Source: Rana temporaria (lineage: Eukaryota > Chordata > Amphibia > Anura > Ranidae). Taken from it: DNA of 64,000 bases. The notes beneath the pieces were generated by a model. That model was not told where the DNA came from, ran no database searches, and saw only the letters and a program-made list of their open reading frames with translations. How positions within the stretch are numbered: the stretch's first letter is position 1; the number at the start of each line of letters is the position of its first letter. The stretch spans positions 329,688,089 to 329,752,088 of the forward strand of contig NC_053489.1 of NCBI RefSeq assembly GCF_905171775.1, written 5' to 3'. The translations under genes and the position numbers were made by a program. Below are positions 43,309-56,359 of the stretch, in pieces.

Positions 43309-44520
43309 TAACCACTTAAAGACCTTAGGTGTTTTTCAGATTTGGTGTTTGCAAGACTAAAACAGTTTTTTCTGCTAGAAAATTACTTAAAACCCCCAAA
43401 CATTATATATATTTTTTTTCTAACACCCTAGAGAATAAAATGGCGGTAATCGCAATACTTTTTGTCACACCGTATTTGCGCAGCAGTCTTACAAGCGCAC
43501 TTTTTTTGGAAAAAATTCACTTTTTTTAATTAAAAAATAAGACATCAATAAATTTGGCCCAATTTTTTTATATATTGTGAAAGATAATGTTACGCCGAGT
43601 AAAATGATACCCAACATGTCACGCTTTAAAATTGCGCCCGCTCGTGGCATGGCGTCAAACTTTTACCCTTAAAAATCTAGATAGGCGACGTTTAAAAAAT
43701 TCTATAAGTTGCATTTTTTGAGCTACAGAGTAGCTCTAGGGCTATAATTATTGCTCTCGCTCTAACGATCGCGGCGATACCTCACTTGTGTGATTTGAAC
43801 ACCGTTTTCATATGGCGGCGCTACTCGCGTATGCGTTCGCTTCTGCGCGCGAGCTCGTCAGGACGGGGCGCTTTAAAAAAAAATTTTTTTTGTTTTCTTA
43901 TTTAATTTTATTGATTTTATTATTTTTTACACTAAAATATAAAAAAAAAAAAAATGATCACTTTTATTCCTATTACAAGGAATGTAAACATCCCTTGTAA
44001 TAGAAAAAAGCATGACAGGTCCTCTTAAATATGAGATCTGGGGTCAAAAAGACCTCAGATCTCATATTTAGGCTTAAATGCAAAAAAAAAAAAAAAAGGA
44101 AAATTTGTCATTTAAAAAAATGACAAAAAAAAAAATTGTCTCTTTAAGAGGCTGGGCGGGACTGACGTTTTGACGTCACTTCCGCCCAGCAGAGCTATGA
44201 GGATGGGTGGGGGCCATCTTGCCCTCACTCAAGTCCTCACTCTCCAGGCGGCAGCATCGGATCTCCTCCGCCGCTACCGACGGTTCCGGTAAGCGGCGGA
44301 GGGCGCGGAAAAGCGGCGGGAGGGGGGGGGGCCCCCTCTCCCGCCACCGATAACGGCGATCTCACGGCGAATCCGCCGCGGAGACCGCCGTTATCGTTTA
44401 CACGGCCGCCCGCTGAAAACATGGATATCTCAGTTGTGGCAGCAGCTGCTGCCGTTACTGAGATATCCATGTTTAAAAAGAGGACGTACATTTACAATAG
44501 GCGGGTCTTTAAGTGGTTAA
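43309..44520. mobile_element. 1.2-kb TTAA-flanked MITE, piggyBac-like ends
   Basis: TTAA at 43309-43312 and 44517-44520 encloses exact inverted ends CCACTTAAAGACC and GGTCTTTAAGTGG. The interior is AT-rich at the left and GC-rich at the right, with an inverted GGATATCTCAGT/ACTGAGATATCC pair. No transposase. CC-type ends with TTAA fit piggyBac; Kolobok is the alternative. Confidence 0.85.
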
Positions 44521-44575
44521 AATAACATAAAAAATAAAAATAAAAAATATAATGATTTTGACCTTGGAGGACGAG

Positions 44576-45513
44576 GTCCATACAGTTTTGTTCAAAATTA
44601 TTCAACCCCCCAATGCTGTAAAGGGTTTTAGGGAATTTAGTGTACATTTGTAATTGCATTCAGAATGTCCTAGGTCCAAGGACTTCTTAAAGAACCATAT
44701 GCAACTAATATGACATCAATTGGTTTTGTAATACAGTAGTAAATGCAAAATTCAAGGCAAAAGGCACTGTTGAAACGCTACCTGGTCGTGGCAGAAAGAA
44801 GATGCTGACTTTGACTGCTGTGCGCTACCTGAAGCGTAGAGTGGAGAAAAGTCCCCGTGTGACTGCTGAGGAACTGAGAAAAGATTTGTCAGATGTGGGT
44901 ACTGAAGTTTCTGCTCAGACAATACGGTGCACACTGCGTAATGAAGGCCTCCATGCCAGAACTCCCAGGCGCACCCCCTTGCTGTCTCCAAAGAATAAGA
45001 AGAGTCGACTGCAGTATGCCAAAAGTCATGTGGGCAAACCACACAAGTTTTGGGATTGTGTTCTGTGGACTGATGAAACAAAATTAGAACTGTTTGGGCC
45101 TATGGATCAACGCTATGTTTGGAGGAGGAAGAACAAGGCCTATGATGAAAAGAACACCTTGCCTACTGTGAAGCATGGCGGGGGGTCAATCATGCTTTGG
45201 GGCTGTTTTGCTTCTGCAGGTACAGGGAAGCTTCAGAGTGTGCAAGGTACCATGAATTCTCTTCAGTACCAGGAGATATTGGATGACAATGTGATGCAGT
45301 CCGTCACAAACCTGAGGCTTGGGAGACGTTGGACCTTTCAACAGGACAATGATCCCAAGCATACCTCCAAGTCCACTAGAGCATGGTTGCAGATTGAAGG
45401 CTGGAACATTTTGGAGTGGCCATCGCAGTCACCAGACTTAAATCTGATTGAGAACCTCTGGTGGGACTTAAAGAAAGCAGTTGCAGTGCGCAAGCCTAAG
45501 AATGTGACTGAAG
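44576..45513 (+). pseudogene. Tc1 transposase (DD34E), 3'-truncated element
   Basis: Element start near TACAGTTTTGTTCAAAATTA. The frame from 44802 lacks the first helix-turn-helix (deletion upstream of VNAKFKAKG). It retains a second DNA-binding part (VRYLKRRVEKSPRVTAEELR) and the catalytic sites LWTDETKLELF (first Asp), FQQDNDPKHTS (second Asp) and SPDLNLIENLW (Glu), with 34 residues between the last two. Pro is replaced by Leu in NPIE. At 45513 the sequence switches to a GGA microsatellite and hAT-3 flanking DNA, losing the C-terminus and right repeat. Confidence 0.87.
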
Positions 45514-45627
45514 GTGGAAGCGGCGGTGGAGGAGGAGGAGGAGGAGGAGATAGCCAACACAGCAGGTTTTGGTTTTTAATTGATTTATTTTTTAAATTAG
45601 GGTAAACCCCAAAATAGTGAGACAGAT
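45514..45627. repeat. GGA microsatellite and T-rich spacer
   Basis: A (GGA)n run at 45530-45550 followed by T-rich DNA. No gene. Confidence 0.7.
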
Positions 45628-45804
45628 CTAGGGTTGCTACCTCATCCCTTTAAACCTGAACACAGAGTAATTACACAGGTTCACAGATTCTAATTTAATG
45701 TCGATAAGGCACCAAGTGAGTTTAATTGGCAGCACCTTAATCAGCCAGAGAACCTGTGTAATTAATATGTTTTTGCTTTGAAAGGGATGAGATGGCAACC
45801 CTAG
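45628..45804. mobile_element. 177-bp MITE
   Basis: Inverted ends CTAGGGTTGCTACCTCATCC and, in reverse complement, CTAGGGTTGCCATCTCATCC. The interior holds a second, looser inverted pair (ACACAGGTTC...GAACCTGTGT). Target duplication is not clear, so the superfamily is undecided. Confidence 0.75.
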
Positions 45805-46307
45805 AAAGATCAGAAAAAAAACAATGGCTGGGTAAGGCCGGCCCGGTGTCTATTCTGCACAAGGTACGGACAAGTCCTCTGGGATCCATGCCTGGTTCAT
45901 TTTATTGAACGTGAGCTTGTCCACATTGGCTCTGGACAGGCGGCTGCGCTTGTCTGTGATAACGCCCCCTGCCGTGCTAAATACACGTTCAGACAATACA
46001 CTGGCCGCAGGGCAGGCCAGCACCTCCAAGGCATAAAGGGCAAGCTCAGGCCATGTGCCCAATTTGGAGACCCAGAAGTTTAAGGGGGAATAGCCGTCAT
46101 TCAGTACGTGTAGGCGTGTGCACACATACTGCTCCACCATGTAGCTGAAATGCTGCCTCTTGCTAAAACGTTCCATATCGACTTCCGGTTCCGGCGCCGC
46201 ATGGACTAGCAGCTCTCCTCTGCAGCTCCCGCCGTACGACCCGCAAAACAGCCTGTAAAACCGGCCCAAGAAGCCATCCGAGCCCCCCTCCACCTCTGGG
46301 CACCCCC

Positions 46308-47354
46308 ATGGATCGATTCGTTGAAAAATCGGGCGCTCGCGTCCACACGGCGCCGCCGGCGGCGGCCCAGCCGCAAATCGAGGCCCCGGCTTCGGCCTAC
46401 TCCGCTCCGCTGACTTCCACAGCGCCGGCCGAAATGGAGGTAAGCGGTGACAGCTCCCATCCACCTTCTCCACACACCTCCCCACCCCAGGCTTCAGGGG
46501 ACAACACCACCGAGCGCATAGCTCAGGCTGTAGCAGCCCTGCTGACCCCCATGATAGCAGCTTCGGTGGAGAAGGCCGTGAACGCCCGGATGGCACAAAT
46601 TAAGGCCCAGCTGGGAGAGCATGGCACCAGATTAAATGAGATGGAATGGCGCCTCTCTAGCGCAGAAGAGGAGCTTTATCAGGCTCAGGCTCTAGAGCAT
46701 GCCCAAGACAAGACGAACCAATTTATCCTCCAGAAATTAGACGATTTAGAAAACAGGTCCAGGAGGAGCAACCTGCGATTCGTCGGTGTCCCGGAATCAC
46801 TTCAGGCCTCTGCACTCTCAGATTTCTGCGCCCAACGCATCCCAGAAGCGCTGGGGCTTCCAGGCCCGTGCACGGTAGAATGGGCTCATCGCATGGGGGC
46901 ATTCAACTCAGACCGTAAATCACCGCGCCCGATTATCGCCAAATACCTTAATTATGCTGACAAGACTCTCATACTTCACTCCTTTAGGCAAGCCCGCCAG
47001 CTCCAGATCGACGGCATAAAAGTGCTAGTGTTTGCTGATTACTCCATTGAGGTATCGAAAAAGAGAAAGGCATTTCAACAGGTCTGCACGGAACTTTTTA
47101 ACCAACAAATCAAATTCACCTTGGCCTTCCCCGCCATACTGCGCCTCAGGGCCCCTAATGGCGATCAGCTGACTTTCCAGGACCCCTCTGAAGCCGAAGC
47201 TTTCCTGCGGTCGCGACATGCACACCCTAACCCCCAGACGCCTTCTAAGGCCACTCCACTCAACCGTCCACTGGACCAAAGAAGCCAGAGGAAAGAATCA
47301 CCCAAGCGCTTCAGGCCCTCGGCTCAAGAACCGGCCTGGTTCACCGCAAAATGA
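46308..47354 (+). CDS. L1-1 ORF1 RNA-binding protein
   Basis: An open frame of 348 codons from ATG 46308 (MDRFVEKSGARVHTAPP). A Pro/Ala-rich N-terminus (about residues 1-65) is followed by a coiled coil (about 85-140, MAQIKAQLGEHGTRLNEMEW and LSSAEEELYQAQALEHAQDK), then the ORF1 domain with LENRSRRSNLRFVGVPESL. Next come a helical segment (IPEALGLPGPCTVEWAHRM) and a basic tail (QRSQRKESPKRFRPS). The arrangement matches vertebrate L1 ORF1. No stop or frame change seen. Confidence 0.88.
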   Translation: MDRFVEKSGARVHTAPPAAAQPQIEAPASAYSAPLTSTAPAEMEVSGDSSHPPSPHTSPPQASGDNTTERIAQAVAALLTPMIAASVEKAVNARMAQIKAQLGEHGTRLNEMEWRLSSAEEELYQAQALEHAQDKTNQFILQKLDDLENRSRRSNLRFVGVPESLQASALSDFCAQRIPEALGLPGPCTVEWAHRMGAFNSDRKSPRPIIAKYLNYADKTLILHSFRQARQLQIDGIKVLVFADYSIEVSKKRKAFQQVCTELFNQQIKFTLAFPAILRLRAPNGDQLTFQDPSEAEAFLRSRHAHPNPQTPSKATPLNRPLDQRSQRKESPKRFRPSAQEPAWFTAK

Positions 47355-48126
47355 TTTACCTGCAACCAGAGCTACCCCCTGGCTCAACCCTTATCATTGA
47401 ACGCTCTTGCTGCCCCGTCAAGGACCTTCCTAAGCAGGCCATGCTATGGTACTGCCTGAACCTACCCACTGGCGGTCGGCTCATCCTCAGCGTCTGGTCA
47501 GGTAGACTCATATGCGAATGTATCTGTCTGATCTATTCTGTGTCCCTATTTTGCACGTTTATCTTTTGCCATTATTAATCGGTTTAGATTTACTATGTTT
47601 TATGCTCATATGCAACCGACTGCATTCAATCCGGTCATGCTCTCCCTCTACCCCCCCTCCCTAATGGATCTTTCATGCATTCAGTTTTGTTGCTATAGCT
47701 GTTACATAATTGTGCCCCTCCTGGTCTCACTGTACGTTTTAAACTGCATGCCCCCCCCGCATTCCGTACGCTGACGGTTCAACTGCTAGGAGCCTCGCTA
47801 CCAGTTTCCGGGCTCTTGGGCACTTGTCACCAGGGTCGTGACAAGGGGGCCTGCTCGTACAGTGACTCCATGCGGAAAAAAGCGAAGTACTCGCTATTGG
47901 TTTGGTTATTTTTGTTACTTTATTTTCAGTTCTCCCTCTTGCGACTCCTCTCCCCTCTTCCTTCTTCCCCTCCCCCCGGCACCCGCATTCACACGCCACG
48001 CACCCCCCTTTCCTCCCGTTATGCACAGGACCTACTACCCCCTTCTACGGTGACCTCCCCGGCCCGCGTATCAAGCGGTGCCTTACCTACAAATACATCT
48101 CAGACCCCCTTCCCAGAGCCCATAAC
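47355..48126 (+). other. L1-1 inter-ORF spacer
   Basis: Non-coding C/T-rich spacer. The open frame upstream of ATG 48127 (from 47902) is a pyrimidine-rich extension without L1 similarity, so the ORF2 start is placed at 48127. Confidence 0.6.
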
Positions 48127-51100
48127 ATGAAAATCTTTTCATGGAATGTAAAAGGCCTTAGATCCCCAAACAAGAGAATGAAGATCCTCACACACCTTAA
48201 AAGACTTAAGGCGGACATAGCGCTGTTACAGGAGACCCATTTAGCCGCACCTGACTTCCCGCGCATGAAGAAACTATGGGTGGGCACGGTCTTGGGCTCA
48301 GAAGCGGAGGGCCGCAAGGCAGGTGTCCTCCTACTGATTCATAAAAATCTCCCATGCACGGTTCTAGCGGTGAATTCCGATTCACATGGCCAGCTAGTCT
48401 CGGCCCACCTCAAAATTGGCTCCAAGGAACTGGTCATCTCTAACGTTTATGCCCCCAACAGCCCAGGAAAAGCTTTCTACTGCGAGCTATCCTCCTGGCT
48501 ACTGCAAAACACCAATCTCCCCCATCTGGTTGGAGGTGACTTCAATGACACTCTCCACCAGGTAGACGACAGATCGTCCCCCAAACGCTCCAGCACAGGC
48601 CCTGACATGTCACAACCCTCGCTTTTTGCCTCCACTATGGATTCTCTCCACCTGCGAGACCTTTGGCGCTTGTCTCACCCTGCGGATAGGGAATTTACAT
48701 TTTATTCGAACCCCCACGCAATATTCACTAGAATAGACTATTTTTTCGGATCGGACGACTTAATCCCTTTGGTGTCAGCCTCTGATATCCTTGACATCGC
48801 GATATCCGACCACGCCCCGGTATCAGTATCCCTTGACAACCTAGACCTTCCTCCTCACCCGAAGATATGGCGCTTCCCCTCCTACCTCCACAACCACACA
48901 GACTTCAGGCTCTTTATGGAGAAAGCCTGGACAGAATATTCCTCGGCAAATGCCCCCCATGTAGATGACCCAAACCTCTTCTGGGACGCAGGCAAGGCTT
49001 TCCTCAGGGGTCAAATCATTTCCTACGCCACCTCTTTCAAGAGAAATGCCCTATCTAAATACAAATTAGCAAGCTCCCGACTACATACAGCACAAAGGAC
49101 CCTATATCTAATCGACTCCCCCGATAACAGAGACGAGTGGCACGCAGCCAAGAGATCATTCGACACCTGGGCAGACACCCTAGAAACAGTCAAAAGAGCG
49201 AATTTAGATGCCACCTTCCACAAATTTGGAAATAAGTCGGGAAAACTACTTGCCAGACTATGTAAAGGCTCCTTCACCCCTACCCACATCACCTCCCTGA
49301 GAGACCCCATCGGCTCCGTTAAATCCACCCCCCCGGCGATTAACAAGGTGATGCTCCAATATTACTCAGCCCTATACGCACCGGACCCCATAGACAAAAA
49401 TACAGCGGCCGCCTTCCTAGAAAATCTAGACATTCCTAAACTTACTCCCTCCCAACTAGAAAGCCTAAATGCCCCCATTTCCATCTCAGAGATATCAGGC
49501 ACCATCCGCAAGCTTACACCCTCGAAAGCCCCAGGTCCTGATGGCTTCACAGGCGAATTCTATAAGACCCTACAAACCATAATAGAGCCCACCTTGCACA
49601 AAGTATATAGCGGCGTGTGGTCCGGCGGCCCATACCTCCCCTCGGGAAACCAGGTGATTATCAAGCTACTATCTAAAAAAGGTAAGGACCCCCTCGAACC
49701 AGGTTCCTACAGACCAATATCCCTTTTAAACCTTGATGTGAAAATTCTCTCTAAGATCGTTGCAAATAGGCTCTCTGACATCATCCCCTCCCTAATACAC
49801 CCGGCACAATCGGGCTTTGTGAAGGGTAGGACGGCCACCCTAAATATCCGCAAAGTGATGCTGGCCCTGGAACACGCCAAACAACACCCAGAAGGCGACT
49901 ATGCCATTATCACACTAGACGCGGAGAAAGCCTTTGATAACGTCAGCTTCGATTGGCTCTCTTTGTCCATGGCAAAAATGGGATTCTCTGGTCCCTTCTG
50001 CCATCTTATAGACGCTCTGTATACAACTCCCTCAGCGAAACTAGTAGCCGCCGGAATTCTCTCAGAGGATTTCCGCCTCCATAAGGGGACGAGGCAGGGC
50101 TGCCCCCTTTCCCCACTTCTGTTCAACATAGCCCTAGAACCTTTGTCCAGGCACCTCTCCAAAATAGCCCCCCTCCACGGCATACAATCGGGCTCCCCTG
50201 ACCTGCGTTCGTCTCTATTCACCGACGATGTCCTCATTTTTTCGGCAGACCCCTCTTCAGATATGCTCACCATTAAAACGGTTTTCGATAAGTTTCGTCT
50301 CTGCTCCGGCCTCCGAATAAACTATTCCAAAAGTGAAATCCTGCCCCTGGGCACTCGCCCCGACCCCCCCCCCCCTGATCGCGCCACTCCATCTTCACGG
50401 TAGCTACCTCTCACATCACGTATCTTGGCATAAAAATCGGCAAACTCCCCTCTTCTCTGTACCATCTAAATTACCCCCCTTTGTTCCAAAAATTGTATCA
50501 GGAATTGTTGAACTGGTCGGATCTGCCGCTTTCGCTCCTGGGAAGTTGCCACTTGGTCAAAATGGTCAGCTTTGCCAGATTGCTATACCCTATGCAGACC
50601 ATACCCCTACTCCTGCGCCACAAAGATATTAAACTTATTGAATCGGCTATCTCCAAATTCATATGGCATGGCAAGAGACCCCGCATAGCTCTGAAAAAAC
50701 TTTTTCTTCCCAGACGCGAAGGCGGTGTTAGTCTTCCTAATGTTAGATTGTATAACTTAACATGTCTACTGAGAACAGGGCTAGATTGGATCTCGCATTC
50801 ATCGAGGTACTCAAACTACTCCCTAGAATCCGCTATGGTACACCCCTTCTCCCTAGTGGCCCTCCTCCACTGCAAATGGAAATCGATCACCCCCATACTA
50901 CAGCATAATCTGCTACTCAGGGACACAGTCATCGCCTGGAGGGAAACCCAAAAACTCCTTGGTCTGTCCCCTTTTATGTCTCGTCATCTTCCCATCCAGG
51001 GCAACCCCAGCTTTCCCGCGGGACTGGACCACAAACCCTTCCAAGTATGGCAGGAAAAGGGGCTGACACATTTCTCCTCACTGTGTGACAAGTCGACAGG

Positions 51101-51310
51101 CCTCCCCCTGTCCTTTACGAAAACTGCTGAAACGTTTGATTTACCCAAGTCGCATATCTTCCATTACTGGCAATGTCTCAATTACATTCGTTTCTCTTGC
51201 ACTAATTCTGCGAATCGCTTCTCCCCCACCTTCACGGACCGGCTGCTCCTGGAAGGCTCTTATAAGATCTCGGACATCTACAAGCCTCTGCTCCTTAAGG
51301 CCATACCCTC

Positions 51311-51952
51311 TGTCATGGATCTGCCACTTAAGGGTTAATGGTGCAGACTGATTTCAGTGATTAACAGCAGGCTGCCCTATTTAAACACTTCAGCAGCACA
51401 GGGTCTTTGCTGCCTGATCTGCAGTTCTGACGTGGATCCTATCTGAGACCTGTTTGCTATCTGAAACCTGATTTGAACACTGAACTTGGCTTGTTTTGAC
51501 TACTCTACCTGAAACCTGATTTGAACACCGAACCCGGCTTGTCTGACTCCTCTCATCTCTCCTATCCTGACCCGGCTCCGTTTGACCATCCGCCTGCTTG
51601 ACTTCACTGCTGCCAGATCCACCTGCTTGTTTACCGACCATTCTTCAGTCATCTTTCTGCACGATCACCTGTTATGACCCGGCTTGTTTGACCCTGCTTT
51701 CCCGGTATACCTGAACTATTACTAACTTGTGCCGCTGTAGTCGCAGCTTCTGTGCGGGTCGCTGACCCATCCTCCGTAAGTACGTTCAGCATCTACTTGC
51801 CAGAGGTATTCGTCCACCTGCTTCTACACATCACCACCCGGCACTCCTACCCCTCTGTGTTTCGAGCCCGCTGTCCCATATCCAGTGGCTCGCGAACCAG
51901 AGTCGTAAGAGAGGCTACCCTGCATCAGACTCTGGAAACCAGGTACGTAACA
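51311..51952 (+). repeat. gypsy-2 5' LTR (642 bp)
   Basis: TG/CA ends; followed by GTATCAGGCAGCC where the primer-binding site should lie. I cannot assign a tRNA with certainty. The gag start codon comes only 14 bases after the LTR. Confidence 0.9.
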
Positions 51953-51965
51953 GTATCAGGCAGCC

Positions 51966-54900
51966 ATGACAGAGTCTGCAGGTGTAGTTCCGGCCATGGA
52001 AGAGGTGTGTAAACATCTAGCTTCCCTTACCCAAGCCGTGAAAAATCTGCAAGATGGCTATCTAAGGTTGGAGGGACAAGTTCAGAACTTAACAGCATCT
52101 GGGGACGCAACTTCAGCATCTGCTGCTAGACCATCTACATCTTCATCCGCTTCTGGTCCGTCAGTAGTGATGTTACCGCCCGAACCCAGGGTTCCCATGC
52201 CCGAACGATTTTCTGGAGATCGAACCAAATTCCGGGACTTTCGCAACTCCTGTCAGTTGTATTTCGCCTTGCAACCTCGCACATTTTCTTTGGAAGCTAC
52301 CAAAGTAGGATTTGTTGTTTCTTTGCTTCAAGGGGAACCTTTGAATTGGGCACATCGATTACTGGAGGAGAACAGTGTCCAAACCGAGACTTTGCCGTTC
52401 TTTTTCCAGGCCATGGCGCAACTTTATGACGACCCTCAGAGAACTGCCACAGCTGAAGCGGCTCTACTCGCTCTCCAACAGGGGCGAAGGGCCGTAGAGG
52501 ACTATGTTACAGATTTCCGCCGCTGGAGTGCGGACACTCGGTGGAATAGCGCAGCCTTGCGCCATCAATTTCGTTTAGGTTTGTCCGAAGCTTTAAAAGA
52601 CGAATTGGCCCATATTGGGGTACCTGACACCCTGGATGACCTGATCGATAAAGCTGTGCAGATCGACCGACGATTAAGGGAGCGCCGAGCAGAACGATCT
52701 TCTCAGCCAAGTCGCCCAGTCTGGGTCACTACCCGAGCGCCTTTGCCTCCTTCTCGTTATCAGCCACCAACTTCTTCTAACTCTACTGGCTCTTCCTTGG
52801 ACACTCCTGAACCCATGCAGTTAGGCGTGATGCGACCTACCTTACCGCCAGAAGAACGCATTCGCCGCCGCCAGCTGAACTTATGCCTGTATTGCGGTGA
52901 GGCCGGCCACTACGTTCACAATTGCCCTGTTAAACTACGTAAGTCCCAATCATCAGTTCCTGGTAACATTTCTGCTATCTCTACCAATACCAACCTTCTC
53001 GATATCTCCCTTTTGTTACAGCTTCCAGGAAAGACGGTGTCGGTCAAAGCCATCGTTGATTCAGGTGCGTGCAGCTGCTTTATTGACTCCTCATTTGCCG
53101 ATATGCACAACATCCCTGTCCGCTTAAAGAACTTTACACTTTCAGTTTTTTTGGCTGATGGCTCACATATCAAATCCAGGCAAGTCACCCAGGAAACCTT
53201 TCCTTTACCTGCCATCACTGCCTCCAATCATAAGGAACTTTTGATTTTGGACGTTATCTCATCTCCTTTGTTCCCGGTGATCCTGGAAATACCTTGGCTT
53301 AAAGCACATAATCCTCAGATCGACTGGATATCCAAAGAAATCTTGTTTTCATCCCCCTACTGTCAAGTACACTGTCTACCTGGACGCCCTGATCCATCTT
53401 CTGCCCTACTTTGTTTGAATACCGATCCAAGTCTGCTACAATCCGTCCCTAAACCCTACCACCAATTCCTGGATGTCTTCAGCAAGAAGGGAGCTGACTC
53501 CCTTCCACCTCATCGGCCATATGATTGTCCGATCCACCTCCTTCCCGGGGCTGAGATTCCCTTCGGACGAATTTTTCCACTCTCCGAAAAAGAACAGGAC
53601 GCATTAAAGATCTACCTGGATGAAAATCTGGAAAAGGGATTTATCCGCCCGTCCACTTCACCAGCAGGTGCCGGAATATTTTTTGTTACAAAGAAAGATC
53701 AATCTCTCCGTCCCTGCATTGACTACCGGGAACTCAACAATGTTACAGTGAAAAACCGTTACCCCTTACCCCTAATACCGGAACTCTTCCAAAAGCTAAG
53801 GTTTGCCGTCATTTTCACGAAATTAGACCTGAGGGGAGCGTATAACCTAATACGTATCAAAGACGGACATGAGTGGAAGACAGCATTTCGTACCCGTTAT
53901 GGCCACTACGAGTACTTGGTCATGCCCTTCGGGTTATGCAATGCGCCTGCTACATTCCAACATTTTGTTAATGACGTGTTCAGAGATTTCTTGGACATTT
54001 TCGTTATTGTTTATTTAGATGACATATTAATTTTCTCTCATTCCTTAGAAGAACACCGAGGACATGTCTGTAAAGTTTTGGATCGTCTTCGCCAGCACAG
54101 TTTGTATGCGAAAGCAGAAAAATGCGAGTTCGAGCAGCAAACCATTCAATTTTTAGGCTTGGTAATTTCTCCAACAGGAATTGAGATGGATCAAAAGAAG
54201 GTATCTGCAATCTTAGACTGGCCAACACCTCTAGATAAGAAAGGGGGTACAACGCTTCATAGGATTCGCAAATTTTTATAGAAAATTTATTAAAGGTTTT
54301 TCTGCTATTGTCGCCCCCATCACACAACTCACAAAACAGAACCTTCGCTTCCGTTGGAACCCTGAAGCCCAGAAGGCCTTCGACACTCTAAAAATACTTT
54401 TTACTTCAGCTCCAATTCTCAGACACCCCAATCCAGCGTTACCCTTCCTCCTCGAAGTAGACGCCTCTGAAGTTGCCGTTGGGGCCGTCCTCTCCCAACG
54501 TTTAGGAGATAAAGATCTAATACATCCAATAGGATTCTTTTCTCGAAAGCTTTCCCCCACAGAAAAGAACTACGACGTGGGAGATCGGGAATTACTAGCC
54601 ATTAAGACCGCCTTAGAGGAATGGAGATATTTGCTAGAAGGCGCCGCTCACCCTGTTCTGATCTATACGGATCACAAAAATTTGGAATACTTAAAAACTG
54701 CCAGACGCCTTAAACCTCGACAAGCTCGTTGGGCTCTTTTCTTTTCTCGTTTTTGTTTTCACATTACTTACCGGCCAGGATCTAAAAACATGAAACCGGA
54801 TGCATTATCTCGAATGCACGACAATCTGGATGCATCCACACCTGATATCATTTTACCGGACAACAACTTCCTACTGTTACATACCGACCTACTCTCTATG

Positions 54901-56359
54901 ATCAGAAGGGCCTCTTCCGATTCCTCTAAACCCTCTAATATCTCACTAACCTCTAGAGACGGACTATTTTGGAGAGGAAGTCAGGTTTTTGTACCAGAAG
55001 ATATCAGAGTCGAGGTCTTGAAACTTTGCCATGATCATCCATTAGCAGGCCACTTTGGAGTTAATAAAACTCTTGAATTAATACGACGCACATTCTGGTG
55101 GCCCAATCTGGAGGACTTCTGTAGGTCATACATCAATTCTTGTCCTATATGCAACCAAAATAAAACACCCCGAAAACAAGCTTGGGGTTTACTAAAACCG
55201 TTACCAGTACCCAACCGACCATGGGAAATGATCGCAATGGATTTCATTGTTGAACTTCCTCGTTCCGAGGGATGTACGGCGATCTTTGTTGTTGTGGATC
55301 GTTTCACCAAAATGGCCCATTTCTTGCCCCTGAAAAACACGCCTTCTGCAGCGGAGACGGCCCGCGTGTTTATCAAGGAGATTATCAGATTGCATGGAGT
55401 ACCTTCTAATATCGTCTCTGACAGAGGGGTTCAGTTTACTTCCCGATTCTGGAGAGCTCTCTGCGAAACACTACAAATTCAGCTGTCCTTGTCCTCTGCC
55501 TATCATCCTCAGTCCAATGGACAAACGGAAAGGACGAATCAAACATTAGAAGCAATATATTAGATGTTTCACAACCTTCTCCCAAGACGATTGGGTCTCC
55601 CTGCTACCTTTGGCAGAATTTGCATACAACAATGCCAATCATTCAGCTACTGGGCAATCTCCTTTCTTTGCTAATTATGGGTTCAATTTAACATTTTTGC
55701 CAGATTTCTTTTCAGAGTCACCAGTTCCAGCCGTACAAAGTACTATGGACTTTCTCAGACGCAACAATCAACTTTTGCACGACGCAATTACCAAGGCTCA
55801 GGCGGACAGCAATTTTTTTTTCGATAAGAAGAGAAGGGGTGACTTGGATCTAAAACCGGACGATCAGGTATGGCTATCTTCAAATAACCTCAGATTACCT
55901 TGTCCATCTAAAAAGCTAGCACCTAAGTTTTTGGGTCCTTTTCCAGTCAAAAGAAAAATTAATGTAGCCTCTTATGAACTGTTTTTGCCTGACACCCTAA
56001 AGATACATCCTGTGTTTCACGTCTCTTTGCTCAAGCCTGCAGTTGCCGATCCTTTTCCCAACAGAGGGTCTAAACCTCCAGAACCCATTCATGTGGACGG
56101 ATGGGAAGAATACGTGGTAGAAGCCATATTGGACTGTCGGAAGCGACAAGGCCAGAATCAGTTCCTAGTCAAATGGAAGGGGTACGGCCCAGAGGATAAT
56201 TCTTGGGAGCCAGAAGGTAATATACATGCCAAGAGGTTGTTACGTGCTTTTTTCCTTGCTCATCCTGACAAAGAAGCCCGACTGGGCATCCGGAGGCTGC
56301 CCCTTGGGGGGGGGGCAATGTCATGGATCTGCCACTTAAGGGTTAATGGTGCAGACTGA
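51966..56359 (+). pseudogene. gypsy-2 gag-pol polyprotein, two frame errors
   Basis: From ATG 51966 in one frame to 54281: gag with capsid-like region (RVPMPERFSGDRTKFRDF, VEDYVTDFRRWS) and zinc knuckle CLYCGEAGHYVHNC (about 52890); protease AIVDSGACSCFIDSS (53050); RT with KGFIRPSTSPAGAGIFF, LRPCIDYRELNNVT, FTKLDLRGAYNL, VMPFGLCNAPATF and VYLDDILIFSH (53.6-54.03 kb). After a frame slip near 54245 the tether continues (54.28-55.56 kb): RNase H (LLEVDASEVAVGAVLSQ, IYTDHKNLEYL), integrase zinc finger (HDHPLAGHFGVNK, CPICNQNK) and core (MIAMDFIVELP, VPSNIVSDRGVQF, HPQSNGQTERTNQ). A second slip near 55550 precedes the last part with a chromodomain (YVVEAILDCRKRQGQNQFLV, KWKGYGPEDNSWEP). Chromodomain integrases favour marked chromatin in known relatives. 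Confidence 0.92.

Noticed and set aside
45628..45804. 8-bp hAT target duplication around the small MITE
   Set aside because: Flanks (ACAGATCT against AGAAAGAT) do not match well enough; superfamily left open.
47902..48126. N-terminal extension of L1-1 ORF2
   Set aside because: Pyrimidine-rich low-complexity translation with no similarity to LINE endonucleases; ATG 48127 fits the usual start.
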